Shown here piece by piece: positions 18,201 to 25,956 of a stretch of 64,000 bases of DNA; position 1 is the stretch's first letter; each line of letters begins with the position of its first letter. Source of the DNA: Actinomyces mediterranea (lineage in GTDB: Bacteria; Actinomycetota; Actinomycetes; Actinomycetales; Actinomycetaceae). Position numbers and translations under genes: made by a program. The stretch spans positions 1,302,001 to 1,366,000 of the forward strand of contig NZ_FTPB01000004.1 of the NCBI RefSeq assembly GCF_900155595.1, given 5' to 3'. The notes under the pieces were generated by a model, which saw nothing but the letters and a program-made list of their open reading frames with translations, was not told the origin of the DNA and made no database searches.

Positions 18201-18859
18201 GAAGAGGGTGCGCGAGCTTCGACGAGGCGATCCCAGGATTCGGCTGAATCCCCGTCCTCGGCGCGGGCCGCGGCCTCCAGGGCTCGTCGGCCTCGAGAAT
18301 CGCCGGAGGCGGGAGCCGGGCCCTGGCTGCCCTTGGCCTCCTCACGGGGGTCGCTCTCTTCCCGGAGTGCGCCGAACTCCATCTCATGATCGGCTGCTCC
18401 GGCTGGTGTCTCTCCTGCTCGTGGGCCCGTTGGCGTCTCCCCACTTGGTGTTTCTCCAGCTCTCGGGCCCACGCCTGCCGAGGTCTTCTCCCCCCGAGCC
18501 GCAATGGGCCGGTCAATGCACAGGACCCGTACCCCGCGCGCCGCGGCCCAGCGCAAAGCCGCGAGTTCGGGTGAGAAGTCCGCGAACGGGTAGAAGCTGA
18601 GATCCTCGCCGCGACTGAATGCGAGAGCAACCGGGGCGACGGTGTTCGCGCTGGTCAGCCAGGGGATCCATTCATCTGCCTCAGCAGGCAGTTCGATAGC
18701 GAGCACATCGGGTGCGAAGTCGTCGAGCATCGCGGGGATACTCGCGGCCAGCGCAGGGGAGTGATGGCGCACACCGATGAGGAAGGGGTCGCGGCATGCC
18801 GCGAGCGCCGACACCTGTTCGCGCGCATCGACCTCGTTCCTCATGTTCCCACATTCCAT
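15296..18859 (-). CDS. DUF5682 protein fused to a VWA (CoxE-like) domain
   Basis: A 1187-residue protein that joins two families usually encoded separately (YehM-like and YehP-like). The N-terminal part starts ACRDPFLIGVRHHSPALAAS and contains APDVLAIELPAEAD and YPFADFSPELAALRWA, the DUF5682 signature. A low-complexity Ala/Gly/Glu insert (about residues 125-220) follows. A long helical middle leads to the VWA domain from about residue 1020, where LVVDVSGSMSES (Asp1029) is the metal-ion-dependent adhesion site, with GGGTDIAGAL and LVLVSDFDEGG completing it. In MoxR/VWA systems the VWA protein is thought to recruit or hold clients for the AAA+ partner. The stop overlaps the SWIM start; the MoxR gene ends 33 bases upstream. 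Confidence 0.85.
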   Translation of the reverse strand: MECGNMRNEVDAREQVSALAACRDPFLIGVRHHSPALAASIPAMLDDFAPDVLAIELPAEADEWIPWLTSANTVAPVALAFSRGEDLSFYPFADFSPELAALRWAAARGVRVLCIDRPIAARGEKTSAGVGPRAGETPSGETPTGPRAGETPAGAADHEMEFGALREESDPREEAKGSQGPAPASGDSRGRRALEAAARAEDGDSAESWDRLVEARAPSSTPGQIRVAALAHGWAMRVDEAETDEDSLEREQWMRATLTPEISSGTRVAALVGAFHAPALLPLPQDTASCTPVAVNIPLGEHGSSEAAKLPARTQHAPVRSCLVAYSFDHLDSRSGYPSGIRDPGWQQLVYESGLDPKRLRADVASVITSITRALREAGHPAGPAEAAECSRIALDLATLRNLAAPSRRELVEAVTSVLAQGEILGRGRAVADALERVLIGTRTGRVDPAVPTSPLLEAVRSEVEAARLPLDGTHELVLVPERSALDLTRSVLMHRLRAGGVVYGHSEERSTTRGAQALAQTWQVQWTPATEASIELASIRGLTVEQIASTALLTRRVEGAVDVVRLLREASACACPAPLERALNLATRMTATVSFAEAVSFAIALSDVARADIPGAALLDSQLRERAATAADLFGTAAIREIRGIEGSDDPDDAAALAALIGIGADHPLSLHAALNRLTSAGSPLMQGASAGLLIDEDEAAVRIASWLNAATPEARRVLRRRLVGLLITAGARFDTAPAALALVDRINTVDDAEFVTVLPALRGGFDCFDQDSRERLLADLAPNLGRARNLELPAEQVIAITQADTGARARLAALGLADASFSPAERWRLILGTQRTSLSPQGRRMASALDELYGRSASDALDARRRDAASGPSQLGVRQWESEIDALFGHGHIEEIFGEAASRGRADLLERLSPDTVRPSVDLLTTALSLTGALPEARLAKLRPLVARLVSELAKELAVRLRPALTGLATSRPTRRHTNDLDLARTLRANLRHVVPVDGSPRVVPVHPVFHSAQAQESDWRLILVVDVSGSMSESVVYSALVAAILAESPCLSVDFLAFNTEIIDFSGRVDDPLALLVEVEIGGGTDIAGALRVARSRVRVPGRTLLVLVSDFDEGGPLDALEDEVEALAVSGVMLLGCAALNDSGTGVYNVGVASRVAAAGMRVAAVSPLDLARWVGTVIREHS

Positions 18860-18892
18860 CGCTGTGTTGTGTGATTCGTCCAGCTCGTCGGC

Positions 18893-20026
18893 TCAGTCCT
18901 CAAGCGCGCTGCGAAGCTCCCAGAGCTGCGCCCAGGTGTGCCGTCCCTCGTTCGCGCGGCGTTTCACAGTCGAATCCCAGTAGGCGAGCAGGCGCGCCCC
19001 GTCTTCAGAATCGTCCTTGCGGACCGCCCCGAGCAGTTGGCCGGGAATGAGTCGCACTCCGTCCTTCGCGTGAGGGAAGAACGCCCCGGCAAGGGCGATC
19101 GACCCGGAGATGGCGACCGCTTCAGCCGTCGACAGGACGGTTGAGGGTTTCTCGACGGCCCATCCTTCCTGGCTGATCCCGCTGCGCAGGTCACGGAACG
19201 CGGTGACGAGGGTTTCAACGACGACCTCGTCGACCTTCGCGGGCACTCCGGCTGCACTGAGCGTCTGCTTCGTTTTCTCAGTGACGAGGGCGATCTCAGC
19301 CGAAGCGTCGCAGATCGGGGCGACGGCCTCGAAGTTGAAACGGCGTTTGAGGGCGGCGCTCATTTCTGACACTCCCCGGTCGCGCAGGTTTGCTGTCGCG
19401 ATGAGACAGAATCCGGGGCGCGCATGAATCGCATACTCCCCGAGTTCGGGGACGGCGATGCGGCGTTCGGACAGGATGGAGACGAGTGAGTCTTGGACTT
19501 CGGGCAGGCAACGGGTGATCTCCTCGATGCGCGCGACCCGCCCCGTCGACATGGCGGCCAGGACAGGGGAGGGGACGAGGGCGTCGACACTGGGGCCGCG
19601 CGCGAGGAGTTGGGCGTAGTTCCACCCGTAACGCAACTGGTCCTCGGTCGTGCCCGCACTGCCCTGGACGGTCAGCCCCGAGGTGCCGCAGATGGCTGCG
19701 GAGAGCAGTTCGGAGAGCATTGACTTCGCGGTGCCCGGCTCGCCGACGAGGAGGAGGGCGCGCTCACCGGCCAGGGTGATGACGCAGCGCTCAACGAGGG
19801 AGACATCGCCGACGAACTTGCGGCTGATCTTCAGCCGAGGGTTTCCACAGATGAAGGAGACGACGGCCGAGGGTGTCAGGCGCCAGCCGGGCGGCTTGGG
19901 CCCCTCCTGGCGGGCGAGGACGGCGAGCTCGTCTGCGTAGAGGACCTCCGGCGGCGGCACCTGCTGGGCTGTGTTCGCCTCGGACGCTCCGGGCGTGGAA
20001 TCGCCGGGGGGTGTGCTCGTCGCCAT
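18893..20026 (-). CDS. MoxR-type AAA+ ATPase (YehL-like)
   Basis: A 377-residue AAA+ protein. Walker A is GEPGTAKS (residues 95-102) and Walker B is VARIEEITRCLPEVQ (Glu168-Glu169). LIATANLRDRGVSEMSAALKRRFNFEAV covers sensor 1 and the arginine-finger region. The GxxGTAKS form and the short C-terminal helical lid place it in the MoxR/RavA group, which acts with VWA proteins in assembly, metal insertion or conflict systems. GAGGAGGAA precedes the ATG by three bases. Residues 1-40 are a variable Pro-rich arm. Confidence 0.9.
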   Translation of the reverse strand: MATSTPPGDSTPGASEANTAQQVPPPEVLYADELAVLARQEGPKPPGWRLTPSAVVSFICGNPRLKISRKFVGDVSLVERCVITLAGERALLLVGEPGTAKSMLSELLSAAICGTSGLTVQGSAGTTEDQLRYGWNYAQLLARGPSVDALVPSPVLAAMSTGRVARIEEITRCLPEVQDSLVSILSERRIAVPELGEYAIHARPGFCLIATANLRDRGVSEMSAALKRRFNFEAVAPICDASAEIALVTEKTKQTLSAAGVPAKVDEVVVETLVTAFRDLRSGISQEGWAVEKPSTVLSTAEAVAISGSIALAGAFFPHAKDGVRLIPGQLLGAVRKDDSEDGARLLAYWDSTVKRRANEGRHTWAQLWELRSALED

Positions 20027-20092
20027 GATTCCTCCTCGAAACCTTCTTCTCAGGGTCGGGTGAGCTCGGCGGCCTCATGAGCTAGTCGCCCG

Positions 20093-20142
20093 TCGCTCTC
20101 TCCCCTTCGGCCTGAAGTCTATTCGCTCTCTCCCCTTCGGCC
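20093..20142. repeat. 20-bp direct repeat upstream of the MoxR gene
   Basis: TCGCTCTCTCCCCTTCGGCC occurs at 20093-20112 and again at 20123-20142 within the 156-bp gap between the 1506-aa gene and the MoxR gene. CTCTCCCC in the second copy can also pair with GGGGAGAG around 20155-20163 to form a hairpin. It may attenuate or process the polycistronic mRNA. Confidence 0.5.
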
Positions 20143-20182
20143 CCGAGAGAAACTGGGGGAGAGGGTGAACATCTTCACCTGT

Positions 20183-23100
20183 TCAGCGCCTGCGGTAGCG
20201 GGTCGTGCGCAACTCCGTGTATCCGGGAACGTCCCCGTCCACGTAGCGCTGCCACGCATCCTCGAAGAGTCGCCCCAAGGGGACGAGCGGGACGACCGCA
20301 TCGTGACGCGGAGTGACTTTCGGGGCGTCGGTGAGATCGTAGAATGGGGCCTTCCAGACCTCCATTGGCTTATGCGGGGTGCTCGCCTCCTGCCAGCCGC
20401 CCGGCAGGAAGAGGCTGCGACCTGCACGGGCGCGCTTCGCTTCGACGAGCAGCCCCGCCTCCAGCAGAGGGGCCGCCGCTGCGAGACGCTGCTTCTTCGA
20501 CCAGGAGTTCCACGACTCGACGTTCTTGTCGCTGGGGAAGGTCAGGGCGAGGATCTGCAGCCAGTAACGCGCCGAATCTTCGGGGACACCCAGGGACTTG
20601 GCCGCAGCGGACACGACCTGGGGTGCGGACACGAGCGGGTCACAAGCGCAGCCAGGCGTTGCGTTGACGAGGGCGTCGGCGATCTCGTCATAAACACCGA
20701 TCACCACATCGAGGCGCTTGCGGATCCTTTGCAGCGAGTACTCGCCCTCGTCGATCGCGTCGAGCAGACGCCGATCCTCCGTGAAGTCTTTTGACGTGTT
20801 CGGATCATAGAAGACGGTCGAGTACGGGGCGTTCGTCATCGACCAGGGGCCGACTGAATCGACCTGATCCGAGGGCGCGTTCTCGTCTACGGCGGGCAGG
20901 CCCAGGACGGTGCGCAGGCCGCTCCCGTAGTCCTGCCACTCGACTTTCACGCTTCGGCACGCTGACTTCATGCGCTCATACACCTGGGCGAGCCAGAGCG
21001 CGAAGCGGCTACCGGCCTCGGCCTGAGCAGCAGCCCACAGCCAGACATCAGGGTCGACGCTGTTCGGATCCTGACTGAGTTCGCGCAGTCGCCGTGCGCC
21101 GCCCCAGGGGAAAGCCGAATCCGCTGCGGCGAGAAGAGCACCTGGAAGATGGAAAACCTGCTCATTGTCCGACCAGGCGGCAATGACCGCTTCAACGTCG
21201 ATCCCTTCATGTGCCAGACGCAGGGGGTCGGAGGCGCCGGCCTCGATGAGTCGCAGGAGCTCTTCGGCGCCGAGTCCACTGAGGAACTCCCTGCCTTCCC
21301 TCGCTTCGGCGACTTTCAGGCCGAGCAGGGTGCGCAGGTCCTTGTCGAGGAAGTTCGCCTCAGCCGAGCGGATGTTGGGCAGGCCCGCGAGGAACAATGA
21401 AGCGGCTGCTCTGGTCCACCCGGTCCCCTCAGCGAGGCGCTCGGCCTTCGCCGGATCCCACTGGGGGGCGCCCTCGTCGAGGAGGACGCGGAACGCCTCG
21501 ATGATCGTTTCGGCTTCGATGCCGCAGCCTCGGGTGACGAGGCTGATCGGAGCGCCGTCGACGCTCTTGGGAACACCGCCTGAGGGAGAGAAGAAGCGCG
21601 TCTTGTCGTTGCTGTTGTGAGCCCAGAAGGGGCGGCCGGTGCCGATCAGGATTGCAGGGCCGGAGGGGGTGGTGAGGAGTCGTGCGGGCTCGGTGGATGA
21701 TGGCTTTTCTTCGATCCCCGCCACCTCGAAAACACAGCACGAGGGCGAGTACAGGCCTTCATCGACGAGGTCCCCGAATGCTGCGGCGGCTTGACCTACG
21801 AACTCTTTCGAGGCGAGGGGACGGGTGACTGAGAACAGCAGAGCGATCGGTCGGGTGATGAGGTGGGTGAAAGCACTCCCGACGCCCGTCACCGCAAGCT
21901 CGGCTCCTCCTAGACGCCGGGCCATGTTATGCAGAACGTCACGCTCCGTCGTCAACGACCACTCGATATTCGCCCAGCTGAGAGCGTCGCATGAGGCTTC
22001 CCATTCGGGGAAGCTCCTTGTTGGCTGCGCCTCTTGTGTTGTGCGCTCGAGTCCGTCTTCGACGATTCGTTTGACGCGGGCCGTTGCCCATACGACGGAG
22101 TCGACGAGTGCGCGACAGTCGGAACCGAGGAAACTCGCGGCCGCTGCCCGGGCCTCGTCGGTGAGGATCCTGCCGGGATCCACCGCCTCAGCATCTTCCG
22201 TACTGTCGGCGGTCGGAACGACTTTGAGGAGCTCTTCGAGCTGGGAGGGTGTCGCATGGCGCAGCTTGTCGCTTGCGGCCTCGTCGCGCACTCGGAACTG
22301 GTTCCAGCCGACCTGGGGGACTCTGTGGAGAAGATGAGTGCCCCCTCGTGCGTCAGCCGCCGCGAACATGGGGGCGAAATCATCTTCGCGCACGAGCTCC
22401 TCGCCCTTGAGCAGCCAGTGCCCGCCCCCGGGGCGCGCCATGCGGCCTTTGAAGCGGTCCCAGCGGTCCTTCGGGTGCACCTTATGCCCGTTGGCGTCGA
22501 GGTAGAGCGACTCCTCGTCCCTGCTCATGCGCAGCCACGCGTGTCGGCCATGGGCCGTCGACAGGCTGGAGTCGGCCGTCGTCGGGAAGACTGGACACCA
22601 GATGATGGTGTGCTTTTCGAGTTCCCACCCGTCGCGAAGGTAGGGCTCGATGAGTTCGGCGAGCGGAGCGGGCAGGGATTCGCGTCCCCTCTGACCCGTC
22701 GCGGGGTCGATTTCCCGGAAGGTGTCATCGAGACGCCAGTAGTGCTCGCCTTCGCGAAGAACGAGGGCGCGATCGGCGAAGGGGTCGCCGCCGTCGCCCC
22801 CGTGGACGACGCGCTCACCGACGAGGCGCCCATCGTTGAAGGGCAGGGTCAAGGGGACGTCCGAGCCGCCGTAGTAGCGGATCTGCGTTGATGTTCCCGG
22901 GTCGGTCGACCAGGTGAGGAAGTATTCCCAGTTCTTCCGGTAGGCGCAGGCCGTGGCTTCGCCTGCGAGCAGATAGTGCCAGTATTCGGCTTTGTCTGTT
23001 GCGGTGGGAGCGAAGGAGGCTTCGGCGATCCTCTTGTCGCCGTCGACCCAGATGATGTGGCCATCGGCGGCGATGCCGATCGAGGGGAAGGACTCGTGGA

Positions 23101-24703
23101 AGGTGGTGTTCTTGCCGAGTTCGGCGGATGCGGCTTCCAGTTCGGGCCATGTGTACTCGGTGAGGAAACCGTCGCGGAAAACATCGGCGAGGATTTCTCC
23201 GGCGTTGAGTCGTTCGACGAGGGCGCTGATCTGGCGCGGATACGCGTCAAGACCGGCGGGGGTGAAGAGCGGGCTCAGTCGTCGTATTTCGCTGAGGACT
23301 TCTTGTGAGGTCGGGTGCTCGCCGAGCGTGGACTCCGCCCAGCGTCCGAGCATTGCGCGGGCACCGGAGTGGGAGAGGATGACGTCGAGATGGTCTGAGG
23401 CCGTCCTGCCGATTGTCCCAAGCACCAGGTGCGCGTGTTCGCTTTCGGCGAGGGCATCGAGGTCGGGGCGGTCTTGCGTTTCCGCCCAGTCGGACAGGTT
23501 CAGGCGGTTGTAGTAGGAGCCCGGAGGCGCATCGAATTCGACTTTCGCTCCGGTGGACAAGAGCGCGTCGAGGAGTTCGGGTTGCAGGCCGAAGACGCGC
23601 TTGGACAAGGTGATGCTCTGCCCCTTGAGACTCTTCATTCTTCTGATGAGGAGGCTGAGCTTGCGCGGGTATCCGGCGTTCCATTGGCTCTGGAGCATGC
23701 GCGTGTAGCGTTCGACCCATTCGCGGGCGTCGACTCGCCCGGCGGCGAGGTCTTCGCTCAAACCGACGGAGTCGAGGATGTCGATCCACTCGTCGGAGGG
23801 GACGGGACTCGGGGTGAGGGCGAGTAGCGCCTTCGTGGTCGTGGGCTCTTGCGCGACTAAAACGGGGATCGCTTTCTTGAAGCCCCTCCAGAAGGCGGCG
23901 GGCGCTTTGGACAGCGACGGGGAGGAAAGAACGGCACGCAGGAAGCGGGTGTGGACTTCCACAGGGTCCGCGTGGGCGGCTTTCGCGAGGCGCTTGAGGT
24001 CTGCGGCGAGCCCGCCGTAGGGCGGCATCCCGCCTTTGACGCGGTCGATGTTGAGGGTGAGGAAAATGTCGAGGGCGCGTTCGGGTTCGTAGCGTTCGCA
24101 CAGGGTTTTCGACTCGTTCGTCAGTTCTTTAGCGGTGATGGCCCCGGCGAGGGCGAATTCGAGGAAGGCCTTGGAGTTGCGGTCTTCATCGACTTTGAGG
24201 CTGTGGACGCGCTCGGCTTCGCGCGCTTTGGAGAAGTACTGGGCTGCGTAGACGCGGTTGTCGAGGCGCAAGAAGATGCGGGCGGCCTCTTCGAGGAAGG
24301 TCGGAAGGAAATGCGGGGCGGAGTCGCCGAGCATTTTCGCCAGCTCGTCGAGGAGAAGCTTCGCATTTCCGGGCTTGGATTTGGCGGCTTTGGCGGCGCG
24401 TTGCAGGTCGCCGACGAGGTTGAGGGCGTGGCGCGCATTCTTCGGGTCGTGGATGATCGGCCAGGCGGGGAAGCCGATGGCGCGTTGGCGCATTCGACCG
24501 ATGCCGGTGTGTTGCCCGGGTGTGAAGCCGAGGGAGGTGAGGGTGATGTCCTCGACTTCGCCGAGGGCGTCGGGGGTGAGGCGCACGACGGTACGCCCCT
24601 CAAGGGCGGGGTGGGTGTAGGTGCGAGCCGAGGCGGGGATGGTTCCGGGGGCGTCGGAGGAGATGATGCCACCGAGTTCGGCGGCTCGAGATGGGGTGAT
24701 CAT
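20183..24703 (-). CDS. 1506-aa protein of unknown function in the MoxR/VWA operon
   Basis: A very large protein with no recognised enzymatic motif. The N-terminal third is helical and rich in short Ala/Leu helices (ARHALNLVGDLQRAAKAAKS, YAAQYFSKAREAERVHSLKV, FLEFALAGAITAKEL). The centre is beta-rich with many Trp/Tyr residues (ADGHIIWVDGDKRIAEASF, SLYLDANGHKVHPKDRW). The C-terminus is again helical (ARYWLQILALTFPSD, KKQRLAAAAPLLEAGLLVEAKRAR) and ends in a basic tail. AAGGAA five bases before the ATG supports the start. It lies between the DUF4132 gene and the MoxR gene in one operon, so it is probably a structural or client-recognition part of the same system. Homology to a named family was not recognised. 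Confidence 0.75.
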   Translation of the reverse strand: MITPSRAAELGGIISSDAPGTIPASARTYTHPALEGRTVVRLTPDALGEVEDITLTSLGFTPGQHTGIGRMRQRAIGFPAWPIIHDPKNARHALNLVGDLQRAAKAAKSKPGNAKLLLDELAKMLGDSAPHFLPTFLEEAARIFLRLDNRVYAAQYFSKAREAERVHSLKVDEDRNSKAFLEFALAGAITAKELTNESKTLCERYEPERALDIFLTLNIDRVKGGMPPYGGLAADLKRLAKAAHADPVEVHTRFLRAVLSSPSLSKAPAAFWRGFKKAIPVLVAQEPTTTKALLALTPSPVPSDEWIDILDSVGLSEDLAAGRVDAREWVERYTRMLQSQWNAGYPRKLSLLIRRMKSLKGQSITLSKRVFGLQPELLDALLSTGAKVEFDAPPGSYYNRLNLSDWAETQDRPDLDALAESEHAHLVLGTIGRTASDHLDVILSHSGARAMLGRWAESTLGEHPTSQEVLSEIRRLSPLFTPAGLDAYPRQISALVERLNAGEILADVFRDGFLTEYTWPELEAASAELGKNTTFHESFPSIGIAADGHIIWVDGDKRIAEASFAPTATDKAEYWHYLLAGEATACAYRKNWEYFLTWSTDPGTSTQIRYYGGSDVPLTLPFNDGRLVGERVVHGGDGGDPFADRALVLREGEHYWRLDDTFREIDPATGQRGRESLPAPLAELIEPYLRDGWELEKHTIIWCPVFPTTADSSLSTAHGRHAWLRMSRDEESLYLDANGHKVHPKDRWDRFKGRMARPGGGHWLLKGEELVREDDFAPMFAAADARGGTHLLHRVPQVGWNQFRVRDEAASDKLRHATPSQLEELLKVVPTADSTEDAEAVDPGRILTDEARAAAASFLGSDCRALVDSVVWATARVKRIVEDGLERTTQEAQPTRSFPEWEASCDALSWANIEWSLTTERDVLHNMARRLGGAELAVTGVGSAFTHLITRPIALLFSVTRPLASKEFVGQAAAAFGDLVDEGLYSPSCCVFEVAGIEEKPSSTEPARLLTTPSGPAILIGTGRPFWAHNSNDKTRFFSPSGGVPKSVDGAPISLVTRGCGIEAETIIEAFRVLLDEGAPQWDPAKAERLAEGTGWTRAAASLFLAGLPNIRSAEANFLDKDLRTLLGLKVAEAREGREFLSGLGAEELLRLIEAGASDPLRLAHEGIDVEAVIAAWSDNEQVFHLPGALLAAADSAFPWGGARRLRELSQDPNSVDPDVWLWAAAQAEAGSRFALWLAQVYERMKSACRSVKVEWQDYGSGLRTVLGLPAVDENAPSDQVDSVGPWSMTNAPYSTVFYDPNTSKDFTEDRRLLDAIDEGEYSLQRIRKRLDVVIGVYDEIADALVNATPGCACDPLVSAPQVVSAAAKSLGVPEDSARYWLQILALTFPSDKNVESWNSWSKKQRLAAAAPLLEAGLLVEAKRARAGRSLFLPGGWQEASTPHKPMEVWKAPFYDLTDAPKVTPRHDAVVPLVPLGRLFEDAWQRYVDGDVPGYTELRTTRYRRR

Positions 24704-24781
24704 GACAGTTCCTTCGGGGCGTACGCGTACGAGGAGAGGGTGCGGGGGTGGGTGCGATCGTGTTCGGGGTGCGAGCCCCGC

Positions 24782-25627
24782 TCAGGGGCGGGGTTCATCG
24801 TCGATGACGCGTCCGGCGTAGATGTGGGCGGCCATGCGCACACCTTCGGAGTAGGCGATGCGGCCGACCTCGCCGATGCGGATGACGTGGTCGTCGCGCA
24901 CCCAGTGCAGGTCGCCGGTCTCCGTTTCGGCGTCGGGACTGTCCGCGCCGATCCAGTAGCGGGCGGTGACGAGGGCGCCGTCCTCGTAGACCGGGCAGGT
25001 CGAGTATCCGCCGGAGACTTTGAAGCCAGCGGCGGTGGCGCGTCCTGCGGCGTAACGCAGTTGTGTGAAGGAGCCGCCCGACCAGGTGTTGAGTTCGAGC
25101 GCTTCGGCCGTGGCGGGGTCTGCGCGGTGGACATCGCGGAAGAGCTGGTCGAAGCGTTGGGAAATGCCGAGTTCCGCAGCGAATTCGCGCAGGTCGTCGA
25201 GGTCGACGAGGGCAGCGGGGTGGGGGATGAGGACGGCCTCGGCGCTGATGGTCGTCGTCTCGCCGTCGAGGTCGACGATGCCGAGGGCGTCCGCGTCCGC
25301 GGCGCGCAAGAATCCGGCGACCTCTCCGTCCGGGGTGGAGATGACGAGGTCAGTGAGCCAGGATCGCCACGCGTCATCGGGCCAGACGGTGGCCAGGACG
25401 ATTCGGGGAACGGGCAGGGATCGCAGGAACCAGCGTTCGACGGCCTCCCCGACCTCGAGGTCGTGCTGGTGGAGGAAGATCAGGGTCGAGTCGAGGTCCT
25501 CCCAGGCCTGCGTCTTCTTCGCGGCCGCAGGAACGGATTTCAAAGTTCTGCCCTTGTCGTTGCGGGCGACGATCTTGCCGCCCTCGATACTGAGTTCGTG
25601 ACCGGTTCCGGTCGGGATCCACTCCAT
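24782..25627 (-). CDS. DUF4132-type protein (YehI/MolR C-terminal-like)
   Basis: A 281-residue protein, first gene of the operon. The sequence EWIPTGTGHELSIEGGKIVARNDKGRTLKSVP and RWFLRSLPVPRIVLATVWPDDAWRSWLTDLV, then GIVDLDGETTTISAEAVLIPHPAALVDLDDLREFAAELG, resembles the DUF4132 domain that ends E. coli YehI (formerly MolR). YehI is about 1200 residues with a WGR domain; here only the DUF4132-like part is present, and no WGR is seen. AAGGA precedes the ATG. The gene follows a strong promoter about 110 bases upstream. The biochemical role of DUF4132 is not established. Confidence 0.7.
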   Translation of the reverse strand: MEWIPTGTGHELSIEGGKIVARNDKGRTLKSVPAAAKKTQAWEDLDSTLIFLHQHDLEVGEAVERWFLRSLPVPRIVLATVWPDDAWRSWLTDLVISTPDGEVAGFLRAADADALGIVDLDGETTTISAEAVLIPHPAALVDLDDLREFAAELGISQRFDQLFRDVHRADPATAEALELNTWSGGSFTQLRYAAGRATAAGFKVSGGYSTCPVYEDGALVTARYWIGADSPDAETETGDLHWVRDDHVIRIGEVGRIAYSEGVRMAAHIYAGRVIDDEPRP

Positions 25628-25736
25628 CGGGGTCCTTCCTCGCGTCGCCGTCCGGTGTGTGGAAGGCGTGGGTGCGCCCGGCGGGTTGCGCCGGACGCTC
25701 GGTTGGATGTTGCCCCTCGTCAGTGGGGCCTTCCGG

Positions 25737-25766
25737 AGTATATGTGCAGGATGAAGAGGTGGACAA
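25737..25766 (-). promoter_or_regulatory. Sigma70-type promoter of the MoxR/VWA operon
   Basis: On the minus strand TTGTCC (25766-25761) is followed by an 18-base spacer and TATACT (25742-25737). This is among the best -35/-10 pairs in the window and predicts a start near 25730. Confidence 0.6.
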
Positions 25767-25944
25767 GGATCCTTGAGACATCAACTTCCTCGCGAAACCC
25801 GTCCGCTTCGTCTTGTACGGCTGTGCGCGTGAGGCGGGCCCGACGCCTTATGCGTGATTCGCGAGGGCGGGCGGGGGATCCCGGCTCAGGTACTCGCGGG
25901 TCCCGCAGAACACGCTCCGCGCCAGTTCGACCTCGCCGCCCCGG

Positions 25945-25950
25945 TAGAAT
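25945..25950 (+). promoter_or_regulatory. -10 of leaderless promoter (cysS)
   Basis: TAGAAT, then CGGAGC, then the cysS ATG at 25957. Confidence 0.55.
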
Positions 25951-25956
25951 CGGAGC

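Larger units (their letters stand above)
25628..25956. other. Divergent intergenic region between DUF4132 operon and cysS
   Basis: No gene is seen in these 329 bases. They hold a near-consensus minus-strand promoter for the operon and the leaderless promoter of cysS at the right edge. The operon leader would be about 100 bases; GC-rich inverted segments near 25670-25730 could fold but no known riboswitch was recognised. Confidence 0.6.
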
